A stretch of 64,000 bases of DNA. Origin: Pristionchus mayeri. Taxonomy: Eukaryota; Nematoda; Chromadorea; Rhabditida; Neodiplogasteridae. A program made the translations under genes and the position numbers. Below are positions 11,569 to 26,430 of this stretch, piece by piece (position 1 is the stretch's first letter; the number at the start of each line of letters is the position of its first letter). The stretch covers positions 35,915,215-35,979,214 of the forward strand of contig BTRK01000003.1 of assembly GCA_036245805.1 (NCBI GenBank), in the 5' to 3' direction. A model generated the notes under the pieces. It had not been told where the DNA came from. It ran no database searches and saw only the letters and a program-made list of their open reading frames with translations.

Positions 11569-12262
11569 GTAGAAAAGCCGAAAAAAGAGAACAATCGATA
11601 TTTCCAATAGTAAAATTGCATACTCGACCACATAATTATGTTGAGTGAACAGTGTTCATCTTGTTTTTACTTACAGATAGAGAGCAATGAAATTTTTTTA
11701 ACATGAAAGAAGCCTACACGCCATTGAATCACAAGTTCGAATAAATTGTTTGAAAAACTTTTGAAACATATCATAATTTTACCAGGTGATCAATGTGATA
11801 GCAATATCATAGCCTGGGATTGAAACATAATTCATCTCGCTCGTTTCCATTTCAAGTTTGCGGGAGAACCCCACTATGCTAATTGCACTTCATGTACTGA
11901 CGGAACTAATGCGCGGATTTGCTGAGCTATCCACCCCTTTTGATCGTAGTAGAATGCTGATTTCTTTCCTTTGTGCATGCATAAAACATCAAGAACAAGG
12001 TTCAAAGTCTTTCGTTTATCGAGAGGATCGACAATTGGGCAAACAATGAGACAATTCAGATGTGTTACACAGAGTGAGGTGCCTACGGTTGGGAAAAGGC
12101 AGAAAACAACAGAATGCTAGCCCCGGCTTGTGGTACTACGGTACATAATCAAACGATGATAGTTATGGGAAAGATACGCCAACTGTTCACACAATACACT
12201 AACAGTGGAAAATAGCTTCTACGGCTAAGACACATGCAAAGGGAGGAGACAATCTGCGAGAT
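11569..12262. other. No recognised feature
   Basis: This is A+T-rich sequence between the possible exon and the 3' end of the minus-strand proline-rich gene. No exon, repeat pair or RNA gene was seen. Confidence 0.4.
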
Positions 12263-15003
<2,741 letters not shown>

Positions 15004-15024
15004 CTTGAGCCATTATGCTTACCA

Positions 15025-15110
15025 TGGATTATGATAATGCCCAGATTATCGAATTTATTGATCACTTTGTGTGTAGATTGCAATTGCAAAATGTTACAGT
15101 AACAAGGGAA
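15025..15110 (+). repeat. 84-bp segment duplicated at 16331
   Basis: The stretch starting TTATGATAATGCCCAGATTA recurs without visible change at 16331-16414, inside another inverted-repeat element. The flanks of the two copies are unrelated. Confidence 0.75.
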
Positions 15111-15301
15111 CCGCATAAGTGCCCGGAAATCAAACGTATTTTAATGTATGGTAGTCGAATACTACCCCCAAGGAGAGTCCCTGGAAACTCTAACATGATT
15201 GGATAACTGTTTCCTAAGGACCGAAATTTGGTCATGCATTTTGAGACCTCATTTGGTACTCTCAGAACACATAATAATGTTCCATTCGAAAAGGGTCGCT
15301 T

Positions 15302-15965
15302 CCGTCTGCTCGGGCCCAGCCGGTCGTAGTCCCGAACTTTTTGCGAACTGTTGGGGATTCGATCCCCCAAGCTAGGCACATGTTTTGCTCATTTTTTTCA
15401 GTTATCACAGCATGTTCCATCCCCATGTATCCTCTTGATTCTTAAGTTTCCTCTCAAAATTATACATCGGAATACTTCATCTGGCTATTCATTCAACGCA
15501 AACAGGGACAAACAGCCGCTGTACCAATTGGAGTTCATAGTAAAATTAGAGAGCGTGGAGAATGAGGAGGGTCCCTCTTTAATTCCCACACTCTCTCATT
15601 TTACTATGAACTCCAATTAGTATGGTGGCAGATTGAAAATACGACAATAATTTTAAAACCATATTATTATCAACGATGGAGTCTCGCCCAGAAGCAGTGG
15701 ATGAATTTATTGACGAAAACATCATCGGTCTAATTGTTGCTGTATTCATCTCTACATTATTACCTTTGCCGCGACTTGGACGTTCAATGATATAATAATA
15801 GTTTCACAATTGATTTAAAATGTAACAATATTGAGATAATATTTAAAAAAGAAAAGTCAGAAATATTTGAAAAAATGAGCAAAACATGTGCCTAGCTTGG
15901 GGGCTCGAACCAACAGGTCGCAAAAAGTTCTGGACTACAACCGACTGAGCCAGCTCAGCAGACGG
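15302..15965. mobile_element. Foldback element with tRNA-like inward ends
   Basis: The ends are inverted over about 100 bp. Each end read inward has an A-box-like stretch (TGGCTCAGTCGG at the right end) and a B-box-like stretch (GGTTCGAGCCC right, GGGATTCGATCCC left) at tRNA spacing, which suggests two tRNA-derived SINE heads facing each other. A 30-bp-arm hairpin (about 15535-15618) and a short ORF (15676-15795) lie inside. No TSD was resolved. Confidence 0.6.
15676..15795 (+). CDS. Short ORF, 39 aa, with hydrophobic segment
   Basis: It starts MESRPEAVDEFIDENIIG and continues into LIVAVFISTLLPLPRLG, one membrane-length hydrophobic stretch after an acidic head. It lies inside the tRNA-like foldback element, so it may be chance or a relic of captured sequence. 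No family was recognised. Confidence 0.2.
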   Translation: MESRPEAVDEFIDENIIGLIVAVFISTLLPLPRLGRSMI

Positions 15966-16149
15966 TAATGACCCCACGGCTCGTTAAGAAAGAACAACAG
16001 CGAACCTTGAAAACACGCGCTTCGCTTATACTTTCCCGCGCAACTCGGCGTTCAAATGACTGACATTGTAAGACAGTGACTTAACGCGCTATTGACGCTC
16101 TCACTTTTTTTTAAAATTATTTTTCTTGATTTACATTACGATTTATATC

Positions 16150-16765
16150 ATAATTTGAGATTAACACTTTTTATTGTGTCAGTGTATAGCGCGGGATGAC
16201 TACTGCTTACTCTTAGAAATAAACAAAAATTAAAAATATAGTTAATTTACTTTCCAAACTATATTTTTTTATTTTTGTTTATTTCTAAGGGTAAGCCGTC
16301 TAAGGGTAAGCCTTTTCTAAGGGTAAGCCGATTATGATAATGCCCAGATTATCGAATTTATTGATCACTTTGTGTGTAGATTGCAATTGCAAAATGTTAC
16401 AGTAACAAGGGAACTTTCCAAACTTTACTTTCCAAACTACTTTCCAAACTTTACTTTCCAAACTATATTTTTAATTTTTGTTTATTATTGTATAGTTGCC
16501 CTGTCCCAACTCCATGAGCATAGAGGGAATGAGACTTTATCTACAGATAATAGGACAAGAGAGGGAGTCACATCCCACTAGAGAAGATAGTCAGAGACTC
16601 TGATGGGAAGAGGGGCGAGAGAGAGAGAGAGAGGGCGGAGGGGTCAGTGATCTACCCGCCAAGTCAACAGGGAGAAGAAGGGAAGGGCTTGCCTACAAGG
16701 CAGGGGAAGACGGCATAAGGCGTCTGACGATTACGGTAATAGAGGGGAGGGCATCCCTCGATATA

Positions 16766-16804
<39 letters not shown>

Positions 16805-16900
16805 TTTTAAACTATATTTTTAATTTTTGTTTATTTCTAAGGGTAAGCCGTACTCATCCCGCGCTATACACTGACACAATAAAAAGTGTTAATCTCATAT
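16150..16900. mobile_element. Inverted-repeat element, composite
   Basis: About 90 bp around GATTAACACTTTTTATTGTG (16160) is inverted at 16805-16897. Inside are short repeats of CTTTCCAAACT, the 84-bp duplicated segment, GA and TA microsatellites and a G-rich block (16500-16750). It looks like an element that filled with copied patches. Confidence 0.6.
16760..16802. repeat. (TA)n microsatellite
   Basis: About 20 TA units are followed by a T-run, inside the composite inverted-repeat element. Confidence 0.9.
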
Positions 16901-17308
16901 CATCCTATGGAGATGCAAATTAAAATTGGAAATTATTTTTCAAAATTTGATTTTTTTTCTACGATTTTAAACCCAATTATTATGAAACTTTCCATGCATT
17001 ATCGTCTGAATATTTCCTATTTTAGAGATAGCTGCCGTTAGGATCGGTAACGAAATGGCAAATTTCGAAAAGGGGTTTTCAGACTAAAGTGCCGCGCATT
17101 TCTCAACGATTTATTTAGAACACTATATATGTCACGGCTGAGCCATACTCACCGAGTACTACATGTGTGCACATTTAGGAGGATTTCCATTTTTGGTCTA
17201 GTACCAAGCATATGTTCACTGAATCAAAAAGTCTCTCATCATCTGACGAGATTATGTGAAAAGGGTTACATGAAAATCTGCTAACAACTAACATTCTGAT
17301 TTTTCAGC

Positions 17309-17377
17309 CCCGAACAATCGACTATTCTTTGTGGACGTTGAAAGCCCATACTGCCCGGAGAAGTTCAACTTTATTCG
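17309..17377 (+). CDS. Possible terminal exon of unknown gene
   Basis: After the acceptor TTTTTCAG at 17308, one frame reads APNNRLFFVDVESPYCPEK and stops ten residues later. The residue pattern looks like protein, but no upstream exon was found in 16901-17300. The rest of 16901-18139 shows only a TTG repeat near 17510. Confidence 0.25.
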
Positions 17378-18139
17378 CAAATAATGCTCACTCGTTAGAG
17401 ACAAAACGTAAAAAAGAAGTGCAAATTCTATGTGAACTGATAAAAAAAACATCATTCAATATATTCAATGATATTAAAGATACTTTGAAGTTGAAATTGC
17501 TGGCATTGTTGTTGTTGTTGTTGAGACTGATGCTGGCGACTCTCACATTGTGAGTGGGTTTCACTGCTAACGTGAGCTTTGCGATGAGTACACTACAACG
17601 GCTTCATGTTTCGACAGTTCATATTTTTAGAATTTTTGTTACAATATATACACAACAAATGACTGAGAACATGTTTTCGGCTTAAAATTGCAGATGGGAC
17701 ACACTGCAGCGATCAGCAGGTTCAGCAGATTTTTCGCGTATGCCAGGTGGAAAACCGTGCTACCGTCATAGGGCACAAGGAAGAGAACGAGGACTGAAAC
17801 GATGGAGGCTTGAATAGGTATTTGCTAAACATAGAATGTCGGAATTTATATGCAGAGTATCGCGCGCGTTTTGCACGTATCCCAGTTCAAGGATGACTAT
17901 AAATCGGCAGATCTTTATCGAATGAGCGGTGAGACGATGAGAAAGGGAGAGTGTTGCCTTTGTTATGTAATTGTACCGTCCATTTGCGTTTCTGATCGCA
18001 ATATGCACGAGAAGTGTACGCATTAATATCCTATTTCCCGGAAAAATGATGCACTTGAGGTGAACTTATTCACAATAGCAAATCGTTAGTTGTTTCAACG
18101 AATTTTTAAAAATTATTTATCAATAGTTCATTTAGGCAT

Positions 18140-18840
18140 TCATTTAAACCGTATTTGGTAGCCGCTCGGCATAATGAACGTCCACATTAATGGAGTCTGC
18201 AATGATGACAATGAAAATATGACATCCTTTACAATAGAAACTGTGAAAATACGCAGTTTCCATAAAATTGTGTCTTACCATATCGCACTGTATGCCGTAG
18301 TCTCCTTCTCGTAATTCATAGTTCTTGTTGTTCCTGTGTTCGTGCTCCCTCGCCTTCTTCAATATAGGAGTGATTTTCACTTTCTTAGTCCTAATCTATA
18401 ACCGTATTCTTCTACATCGTTCTATGTCTACGTGTTCTACGTCGGAAGCAAATTAGAGTGGTACATCATAGATGCTATTCTGGATTTTTTTTAATTTACA
18501 AAAAAATAGTCTCTATTATGAATGAAAAGCAATCCCTTAAAAATACTTACTTTCATACCGATCATGTCAGTTTCCGTCAATATCATATTGCATGAGTGTA
18601 GAGCATGCACTTTCGGAAACAGGTTAGAATTTGAAAACAAATGATACACTAGGAAATACAGAAGAGAGTCAATTGAGATGATAAAACGGAGCTGCGAAAA
18701 GTAACAACATACTTGTTGAGTGTTTGTTGCGTATGACATGCTACTTTCTGCCCGGCCAGTTCCGATATCAGTATCTTCATCTAGATTGTTGATGGCTTCG
18801 CAAGATATGGCCACCACGCTATGTGTTCGCGAACGCTGAA
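18140..18840 (-). CDS. Unknown protein, C-terminal exons
   Basis: Minus-strand exons are 18713-18840, 18650-18691, 18551-about 18620, 18279-18383 and 18140-18196. The first is polar (VAISCEAINNLDEDTDIGTG). The second is hydrophobic (LRFIISIDSLLYFL). The fourth is charged (KKAREHEHRNNKNYELREGD). The last ends WTFIMPSGYQIRFK. Donors and acceptors of exons 1, 2, 4 and 5 fit consensus and phase. The third exon's acceptor (CCGAAAG) does not keep phase, so it may be wrong or damaged. The 5' end was not found; 18860-19000 could hold another exon. No family was recognised. Confidence 0.4.
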
Positions 18841-19357
18841 CTGCAAGAGAGTATTACGAATGAAGAGAGTCGTTTCTTGCAATGTAATTCCTAATTTAGA
18901 GGTGACAAGTAATAAAAATGACGCATTAGTACGAATTAAATCTTGATAATTCTTGCTAAAAAAAATTTTGGAGACCCTATTGTACATTTCAAAAAAAATA
19001 ATACATGTAAGCCAATATTCTATTGCGAGATTACGCAGTTTTCCAACTCTCTGCTCGTCATCATTTATATCAATACACTAGTGATGGTTTCGTAGGAAAT
19101 GCTCTATTCATTTTGCACAATCTCTAATTGGCAAAAACAACCAGTGTTACCAGTGAATGAAGTAGCAATTTCCCAACAAGCCATGTCACATCACTAATCG
19201 TACCACTATTCGCCCTAGGGATGGCTTGGGCAATGTCTCCCTTTATTTTTCGTAATCTCTCGCCGGTCAGAATGAAGAGAGAGCGCGCAAAATTAAGAGA
19301 ATATTTATAACGATGTCATCCCTAGTCTCCGCCCCTTCCATCTCCGAATCGTCTAGT

Positions 19358-19365
19358 ATTTAAAC
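19358..19365 (+). promoter_or_regulatory. TATA-like box of copy 3
   Basis: TATTTAAA lies 83 bases before the ATG of the first exon, matching copy 2. Confidence 0.5.
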
Positions 19366-19440
19366 GAGTCGAACACGCTCATTGTCACAGCCTCGACTCA
19401 CTTCCACATCATTTCTGTCTCACCTCAGAACTTTCTCGAC

Positions 19441-19483
19441 ATGACCTACTCACCAGAATCCACTCTGAAGCTCGTCATTGAGG
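19441..19483 (+). CDS. First exon of an unidentified gene, copy 3
   Basis: It has the same bases as 7383-7425 (MTYSPESTLKLVIE) followed by the donor GTACTT. No second exon was found before the phosphatase gene. Confidence 0.5.
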
Positions 19484-20150
19484 GTACTTTTTTCGATTCT
19501 AAGGTGAAATATTAATTGTAAACTCGATTTTGTTGCTGAATTGCTCAAAAAGAACAGTTAGTATGATTATTGCAAGTCTGAATCTAAATCATTGCAGACT
19601 CTTCGATAGCGAATCTGACATCTTCGAAACCTCAAGATCCTCTCACCAACGCAATTAGCTCTTCCGAATGGCATAACATCACTTGGGATCTCTATCACAT
19701 CTAAACTCTGCAAACGTCTTGATCTCACATTTGCGAGTACATGTGTGTCATCGATTTTTTAACATGTAAACTGTGATTATGCACGATAAAACATTACTGA
19801 TTTTCGAATTACAAATTACTGTGAATTACCTCTATCAAAGTATTGTACTTTTTTACTCTCTTAAAGGAGGAGCAAAGGTAAAATTCACCTTTTGAAGCTT
19901 TCATAGGCACGGCCTAGGTCTCTCCAACGATAAGAAGCTTCGAAATTTTCACATTCATATCTCCATTACGAACAGAGCTATCGGTAGTTGGCGGGGAGCC
20001 AAATCAGTAAAGCTCAGGCAACGAGCGAGAGCGCACGCGACTTGAGGAGAGTTCTCCTCTCATTGAAACATATTTCAACCGGGCGCGCGTTTGCTCTTTA
20101 AATCAATAATTCAATTAATTTTCCCAATGCAATTTTCCCAATTCGGGAAA

Positions 20151-20856
20151 CACCCTGTTTACGCACTCTCGTCGTCTGCACTCTCTCGCCCATAAGGGTA
20201 AACAAGGTGTTTCCCGACCCTAGTATACCTCCTAAAAACGCACGCCGCGGGCTGGAAAGATATCCAAACGCTCTAAAAAGTTGGAATTCAGTTCTTCAAT
20301 AGATTTTGAACATTACCAGATAAAAATCAGAGTTTTACTAAACTTTTCCGTAAAGTTATGGATGTCCAAAAATGGTCATGCAAAAAAAGTGATTTTTTAA
20401 TGTCCTGAGGGCAAATTATGAGATATCGTATTCATATTCTCAGGATCATGTGTACTCATGATGGCGATCATTTTGATGCTTTGAACGGGTCTCTAGCTAC
20501 TCTAGAAGCCGAGTTCCGAATTTCAGATCATGTTTTTGCAGCTTCGCTGCAGCAAATGTGCGACCGAGCAGCACCTTCAAAAATTTATTCTGGGTAGGAC
20601 TCGGTCATATCTCCAATCGCAGAAAGTATGACGAACGGGAAAAAATCTATGTAAGAAGAATGCCGTTTTGAAAAAGTGCAGATTGATTGCGTTATCACTA
20701 CGCAATAACTATGCGATGACGTCATACCATGATACCATGATCATAATCTCCGATGGATTTGGTACATCATACCTGAGTGCCAGAATGATGCATTTCCTGG
20801 GCAAAAAGATACAACAAATTCAAAAAGTGTACGGTGACTTTCCGGCGCGACTGTAC
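20151..20856. mobile_element. Other half of the palindromic element
   Basis: It begins with 19 bases of the left hairpin arm (CGGGAAACACC), then the loop and full right arm, and runs to CCGGCGCGACTGT, the reverse complement of the end at 729. Relative to the shared loop it extends rightward, whereas the copy at 729-1493 extends leftward. The left break sits beside a short duplication of TTTTCCCAAT. Confidence 0.7.
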
Positions 20857-20964
20857 TTAAATTTCTACAAACAATTGAAATCACTCTCTTTCTCGAGTTC
20901 GAGAAACGACACCACGATCTGTTCATCCTTCCTCACCACACAACTGGTCGAGAGTGATAGGAAT

Positions 20965-21076
20965 TAGTGATGCCAAAACGGCGCGCGCTCTCCACGTTTC
21001 ACACGCTCTCTCACAGGTCAGATGGAGCGAGAGAGCGTGTGAAACGAGGAGAGCGCGCGCCGTTTTGGCATCACTA
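20965..21076. mobile_element. hAT-like hairpin MITE with 8-bp duplication
   Basis: A 112-bp nearly perfect palindrome has ends TAGTGATGCCAAAAC. ATAGGAAT flanks both sides (20957-20964 and 21077-21084). An 8-bp duplication with TAGxGxTGxxAAA ends is the signature of hAT transposons. The matching place in copy 1 (about 2427-2440, GTGATATGAATGAAGAA) is empty. Confidence 0.8.
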
Positions 21077-21478
21077 ATAGGAATGAAGAATCCATGTATC
21101 GTTTCTTGGACTCTTATGTGGGAACATAATTTTTTCCCGTAAAATATAATTAGTCCCTGTCATGGCATTATTTCTAGAAGTTCAGTTCCCACTAAAGCAG
21201 TTTTACAAAATCAATAAAATTGATACATTTTTGTAGAAAATGATGTTTTATTTCCTTTTCAAGATAGACCGATTGAAGTGCAGGAGTTTGAGTTATCATA
21301 AGAAATTTATAAATTAATTAGAGAAAATGCATACGATACGTTTATAGATCTCCTATTTGATCTCAACGATTTGAGTGCGAACTGAGTTCGAATTGTTTAG
21401 TATTACCGCCAAGGTACATTTTAATTTTATAATTACTTTATCGATGTATAGATTACTCAGATTATACAAAAAGTTCAG

Positions 21479-24400
21479 ATAATACGTCACGCCGAGCGTG
21501 CTCCAATGTACGAGTTCACCTCGAGCGAATCGGCGAAACTATTTCCGCGTGGGCTGGGAGAAATCACCGATGTCAGTTTGGATCGCCCTTGCGCGTGCTA
21601 CTTTCCCTTTTTGTCCCGTTAGCGCGCAATTCAATTGAGCGTGAGAGCGTAACTGATGTTACGTGAGAGCGTAATTGATGTTACAGATAAGAGATGATAT
21701 TAGGTAGAACTACGCGTAGGCTCAAATTGCGATCATGATTGAGAATATTGTTGTCTTGTGAAAAAAACACGTTGTGTGCATGCACAAACTGAAAATGTCC
21801 CGTTAAGTTGTTTCTGATTTCCCGTGATCCCATACAACACAAACTCCTATGCTTTCTGTGGTCACAACATTGATTCGTAGGAGGGTATTCGGCACGCGAA
21901 ACATCAAGGAGCTGCTTTCAGACGTCACTATGAGGAGTTGGGACTTCTGAGTGAGAAAACCAAGTCAAATGAGGTCTGTCCCTCAAATTTCCACATTAAC
22001 AAAAACATCGTCGATTTTCCGCTTTTCCGGAAAGGTGCACTCCATTTTCGCACAGATCTACATACGAATATCGCCACTCAGGCGCGTCCGCATGTCAGCA
22101 ACGGCATTCGCTAGTTCAATAATCGGTAGTCCTTGTTTTCAAGTTGTCCCTATCGCTCTTGACATATAGTACATCCAAGCCTTGTGGAATGATTATTCAA
22201 ATATGTGTATGTAGTGTTCTCGCACAAGTATCCCACTCATGTCTCGATAACATATGATGTATATGCACAAATACAAATATTTAGGCACTCAAAAGGTGCA
22301 ACTTCCCAGAATTTACAACGAGAATGCTGAGAAGGTAGGCACACAATTTTATCAAATAGATGGTTTTTTTCATAAGAAATGTGATATTTCGCAGGTGCTC
22401 GTAGTGCACGACTCGACTTCTTATCGATGCGAGGTACTCATTGTTTTCTAATCCAATTTATTTTTCATAAAAGTAGTGAATCTAGTACAGGAAGAAAAAT
22501 TTTTTAAAAATATATTATGTTCAATTCTCCGCGGTCTTTCGCTTTCACTTTAGATTAGACGAAGCGTACGGTGCAATATGTTTGAAGAACGTGCTTCAGT
22601 AGCCCCGTTTCGTCGCGAGATGACGATGACAAACTATTCTCCTGATTCTGCAAGACACGTGCTAACCGTGCAGAGATATCCTCTCAATTCCGCGCGCGCT
22701 CTCGTTCAGTTCAGTTTGGTGAGCTAAAGAGAACTGAGCAAAGCGTCTCTATCCCTCACTTGAAAATGGTATCGAATTCGCGCACTATCTCTTATGTTTG
22801 GCTGTGCGAGAGAGCACGATAGATAGGGAGAGAGAGCAGGAGGGATAGAGAACGAACCAAACCCTCAGTGATCTCCGTTTGTTCAGGTGCTTGCTCGGCA
22901 CAACATAAGCGACGGGCCGCTCTGTCGATCAGTAAGTGTGACCTTTGACTCCCTTACGCGTCTCTTTTGCACGAAGAACCATTATAATCAATTCATTTTA
23001 TCCAAATCTGCCGATAGTGCCTACGAAGGGAAGGGATAGATTGATCATAGACGCAACTAGCGATGGCAAAACAGAGAGGTCATCAACATCAATGACAATC
23101 GTTTGCATCTCATCAATTTTCGCCTTCATATTAAAATAATATCATTCTGAGTAGAAGGTTGATTCTACTGAAGTATTTATCGTGTAGCTATGTACGCTAT
23201 TCATGATCTCGCTTTCAACATTAATCTTCGCACCACGGCAGCTCGCCACAACCCAGCATTCCAGTAGACGCGCTCCTTGAACAGCAGGGAGGCTCTGCAA
23301 ACAAGAATTGCATTCCATAGTTTTTTGGAGTTCCAGAGCACCCGGATAAAAATATCCACACCTTCACGTTTCAATGTTAATGAAATTCACCTATAACTTT
23401 ATATCTCTCGTATGACATGAACATGATAAGAGCGATGGCAGATATCACAATGGCAAGAGCGATGATTGGGGGAGAACACTTCATACTGTTTCTCGCATAT
23501 CCCACACATCTGCCACTCTTTTATACTCTAATTATGTACAACCGAGTAAACAATACTTGTGTTGCACTGGCGAAAATACGAGACGGTGAGATCGAAGAAC
23601 TTGGATAATCCCACTGCGATAGTCACGCATGGCCAACTTGTTGTATGGCTGTCCACATAAATGCGTTCTTCCAGAGAACGGGAAATATAAGCCGATCGAT
23701 ATAACAACGTGATACAAATGGTAGCGACCGCTGATGCAATTCACTAATCGCAGGAACTACTCAAAGCCGAAATCGTCAAGGAGTATCCGGAATGTGCAAG
23801 CTTTCCGTACGCTAAGATTGAAGTAATATTTCAGTGATTAATCAAGTTAACATATGTTGTCGGTTCCGGTTTACCGCCATTTGAGAGCAACACCACAAAT
23901 CGTAACACATACATTTGTGAAATACAATGCACAATGCACAGGCAGCCATCGCGGAGATTGAGCACCCTGCAGTGAAAATCGACAGCGCATTGGCGAGATG
24001 CGCTCGTGGCGAAGGACGAAAGATGACGTCATCGGTCCGCTGATGTCGATCGTCTCGAAGAACGTCGACGACGCCGTGAAGGCAGACACTATCGAGGGCG
24101 CGAGGACGGGACCTGTGTTAATGGTCTACTACACGGTAAGTTGGCGCTCTAAAACATAGATAGATCAACTTTTTATGGAATGAAGGTTGAAATGAAACAA
24201 GAAGCGGTCCAAATTTCGATTAATTATCATGCAATCATTATCTATTCAAATCGTAAATTCATTCACGTAAATATGATCATGGCATCCAAATGTTCAGCAC
24301 GATCACAACATTCTTGGCGTTGCGCAAGCGCTGGGCATCATCGGCGAGTTCGGAGGACGGAATCCGGAATTCTCCTCGGCGATTGTCATCGAGACGTGGA

Positions 24401-25827
24401 GCTCGACCGACGGCTTCGACATAAAAGTAAGCAGTTTCAATTATTTTTCAAAGGCTGACTTTCACATCCACGACGAGTGCATTCAAGCTGGCTCATTACA
24501 GATAGTGATGAAGGACGGTCTCGACGCGCCCTTCAAACCCGTTGCCAAATTTCGCTTCCTCGATTTCAAGAAGCGCATCTCTTCCTACACCGAGGGCGAT
24601 CAGGACGACGTGCAGTGGGATGATCAAGTAAAAAAAGTGCGGTTGTTTTCGATAGATTTGATGATTGGCATAACTCAAACTAGTTATTTTCGAGAAAAAA
24701 AGGGTTTTTAAAGTACCACTAGGAAGAAAGTTTTTTTTCTCCAATTCGCCGCAAATGTATGAGCCGAAGTCAATAGCGCGCAATTTTTAAAAAAATGTAC
24801 AGTATCATACAGTATATCGTTTGCCAGGGGGTGCTGCACAAGGCATGTATTTCGGGTCATGGTCGATAATAGTATCATGGTAGGTCAAGACTAAGTACCG
24901 TACCCAATCGATCCTACTGTACTCATACCGAAACCCAGAATATCGCGAACTGATTTTATTGTTATAAAAATCCTGGTACGGTGCTCAATAGATTCTTCAG
25001 TATTCAAGTAAATACCGTAACCTAGTTCATTGAGTCAGATACAGCTCCTTGGGTCAAACATTTTTTTCTAAAAATCCAAAATCGATCCTAAAATGATTTT
25101 TAAGTATCCTACCGTAATGTAATTATTGTATGATCATTTTACGATCAATTTTTATATTTTTAGAGAAAAAATTTAAATGTTGCAATACGAGAACTTTTAT
25201 AAATACATTTTGCTCATTTATATTTTGGAAGTTTTCGATTTGTTTTCATTCCAGCGATATACATTCTCACAATTCGGGAGAGATGCGAGATACGGAGAAT
25301 CTACCACTGCACCTGTCGTCCCGAGAGTACGCCCTGCAAAGAAGGATAGCAAATCACTCACTTTCGAGGTGATTGATTTTTGATACTCCTGACTTTGTTT
25401 GTAATCGAACACTGTAAAACTTCATATCGTGACTACCCTGAACCGACTAGTATTAAAGTGGTAATGACTAGAATTTTCCATTTCCCTCCCATACTTCTCG
25501 TATCCTAACCGATCTCCCTCAGAATTGTACAAGCTGAAGCACCCTTGGTGTGTGATAAATAAATATATGCATTTAGCAACCTACATAAAATCAATATTTG
25601 AATCGAGAGCAACTGTTCAGATTTCAAATCACATATAACCATCTAACTACCCTCGATTTCAAGAAGCGAGTACATAGTCATGGGAAATAGGTAGTCAAAG
25701 TGAAGTGTATATAGTGATTCAAAAACACTTTTTTTCGAAATTCCAGATTCTCGTTGTCTTCGGGATGCTGATTGCCGTCATCGTCGTACTCCTCCGGCGA
25801 CCGAACGCCTACACGCGGATGTACTGA
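21479..25827 (+). CDS. Histidine acid phosphatase family protein, membrane-anchored
   Basis: Exons read with confidence are 21479-21571, 21881-21973, 22395-22433, 22887-22931, 23754-23822, about 23986-24135, 24298-24426, 24502-24627, 25255-25368 and 25747-25827. Another probable exon lies near 22985-23080 (PNLPIVPTKGRDR). The first has the N-terminal catalytic motif as RHAERAP, and KLFPRGLGEITD then EGIRHAKHQGAAFRRHYEEL follow as in the family. STSYRC and ARHNISDGPL fit the next conserved block, and YYTHDHNILGVAQALG carries the distal HD. The last exon is a single membrane segment (ILVVFGMLIAVIVVLL) with a short basic tail, so the enzyme domain should face the lysosome or outside. The Gly of RHG is Ala here. 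The start and part of the middle were not resolved. It converges on the minus-strand gene at 26684. Confidence 0.7.
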
Positions 25828-26342
25828 CTTGCCTTCGGGCAACCTCGACGATCTCGAACCATCGTACCTCGCACTTGAATGAGGGTTGTTAGCATCACCG
25901 GTTGAGACAAAATTAAATGTTTTGATGATTTTATTTTTTTTTCATATGTTATGCAACATATTGTAAAGCCGAGAAAACCTGACTGAAATTTTAACGATAA
26001 AGAAGCAATGGCTTTCTGGGAATGAATTCGAAATAGAGTGACCAATATCTCCCAGTCTACTCTATCGTATCTTTCATTACCTCTACATTTACCCTGTGCT
26101 TCCCATTGGCCTATGCATTCGTCTAGTAAAAAGGCATCACGTAATAATGGGCTCAACAAAACAAATAGATTCGTTGTATAAAGTTATTACATTTCGAATT
26201 TTTGAAACGTCATGAGCCGGAATTTAGGTACTTTAAATTTTTCGTCTTCATCACGCGAACCCGAAAGTCGACGACAACGGGAGCATCAATCCACAAAGTA
26301 TCGATGGGATTGAAGCAGTTTGTTTTATTTGCTCTACAACAC

Positions 26343-26430
26343 AGCCTCACCGCACTACACCAGTTAGTGTAATCGGCTCGCGACGACTGTAAAATCGCTT
26401 GACGTGGCTGCACCTTCAGTTTTTTTAAAG
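26343..26430 (+). repeat. 3' fragment of a tRNA-derived SINE
   Basis: The stretch from CAGCCTCACCGCACTA to CTTGACGTGGCTGCACCTT matches the end of the full SINE at 36399-36661. It lies in the 850-bp gap between the convergent phosphatase and membrane-protein genes; nothing else was seen there. Confidence 0.65.

Larger units (their letters stand above)
19322..21345 (+). repeat. Copy 3 of the triplicated segment
   Basis: It holds promoter, first exon (19441-19483) and intron sequence matching copy 1 to about 20140. The second half-palindrome (20151-20856), a hAT-like MITE (20965-21076) and the end region matching 2500-2700 follow. It sits directly upstream of the phosphatase gene. Confidence 0.75.

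Noticed and set aside
22071..22150. Minus-strand exon ending LANAVADMRTRLSGDIRM
   Set aside because: It lies in an intron of the plus-strand phosphatase and has no matching partner exon; probably chance.
25809..26159. 116-codon minus-strand frame after the phosphatase
   Set aside because: It overlaps the phosphatase stop, has no domain and no splice support.
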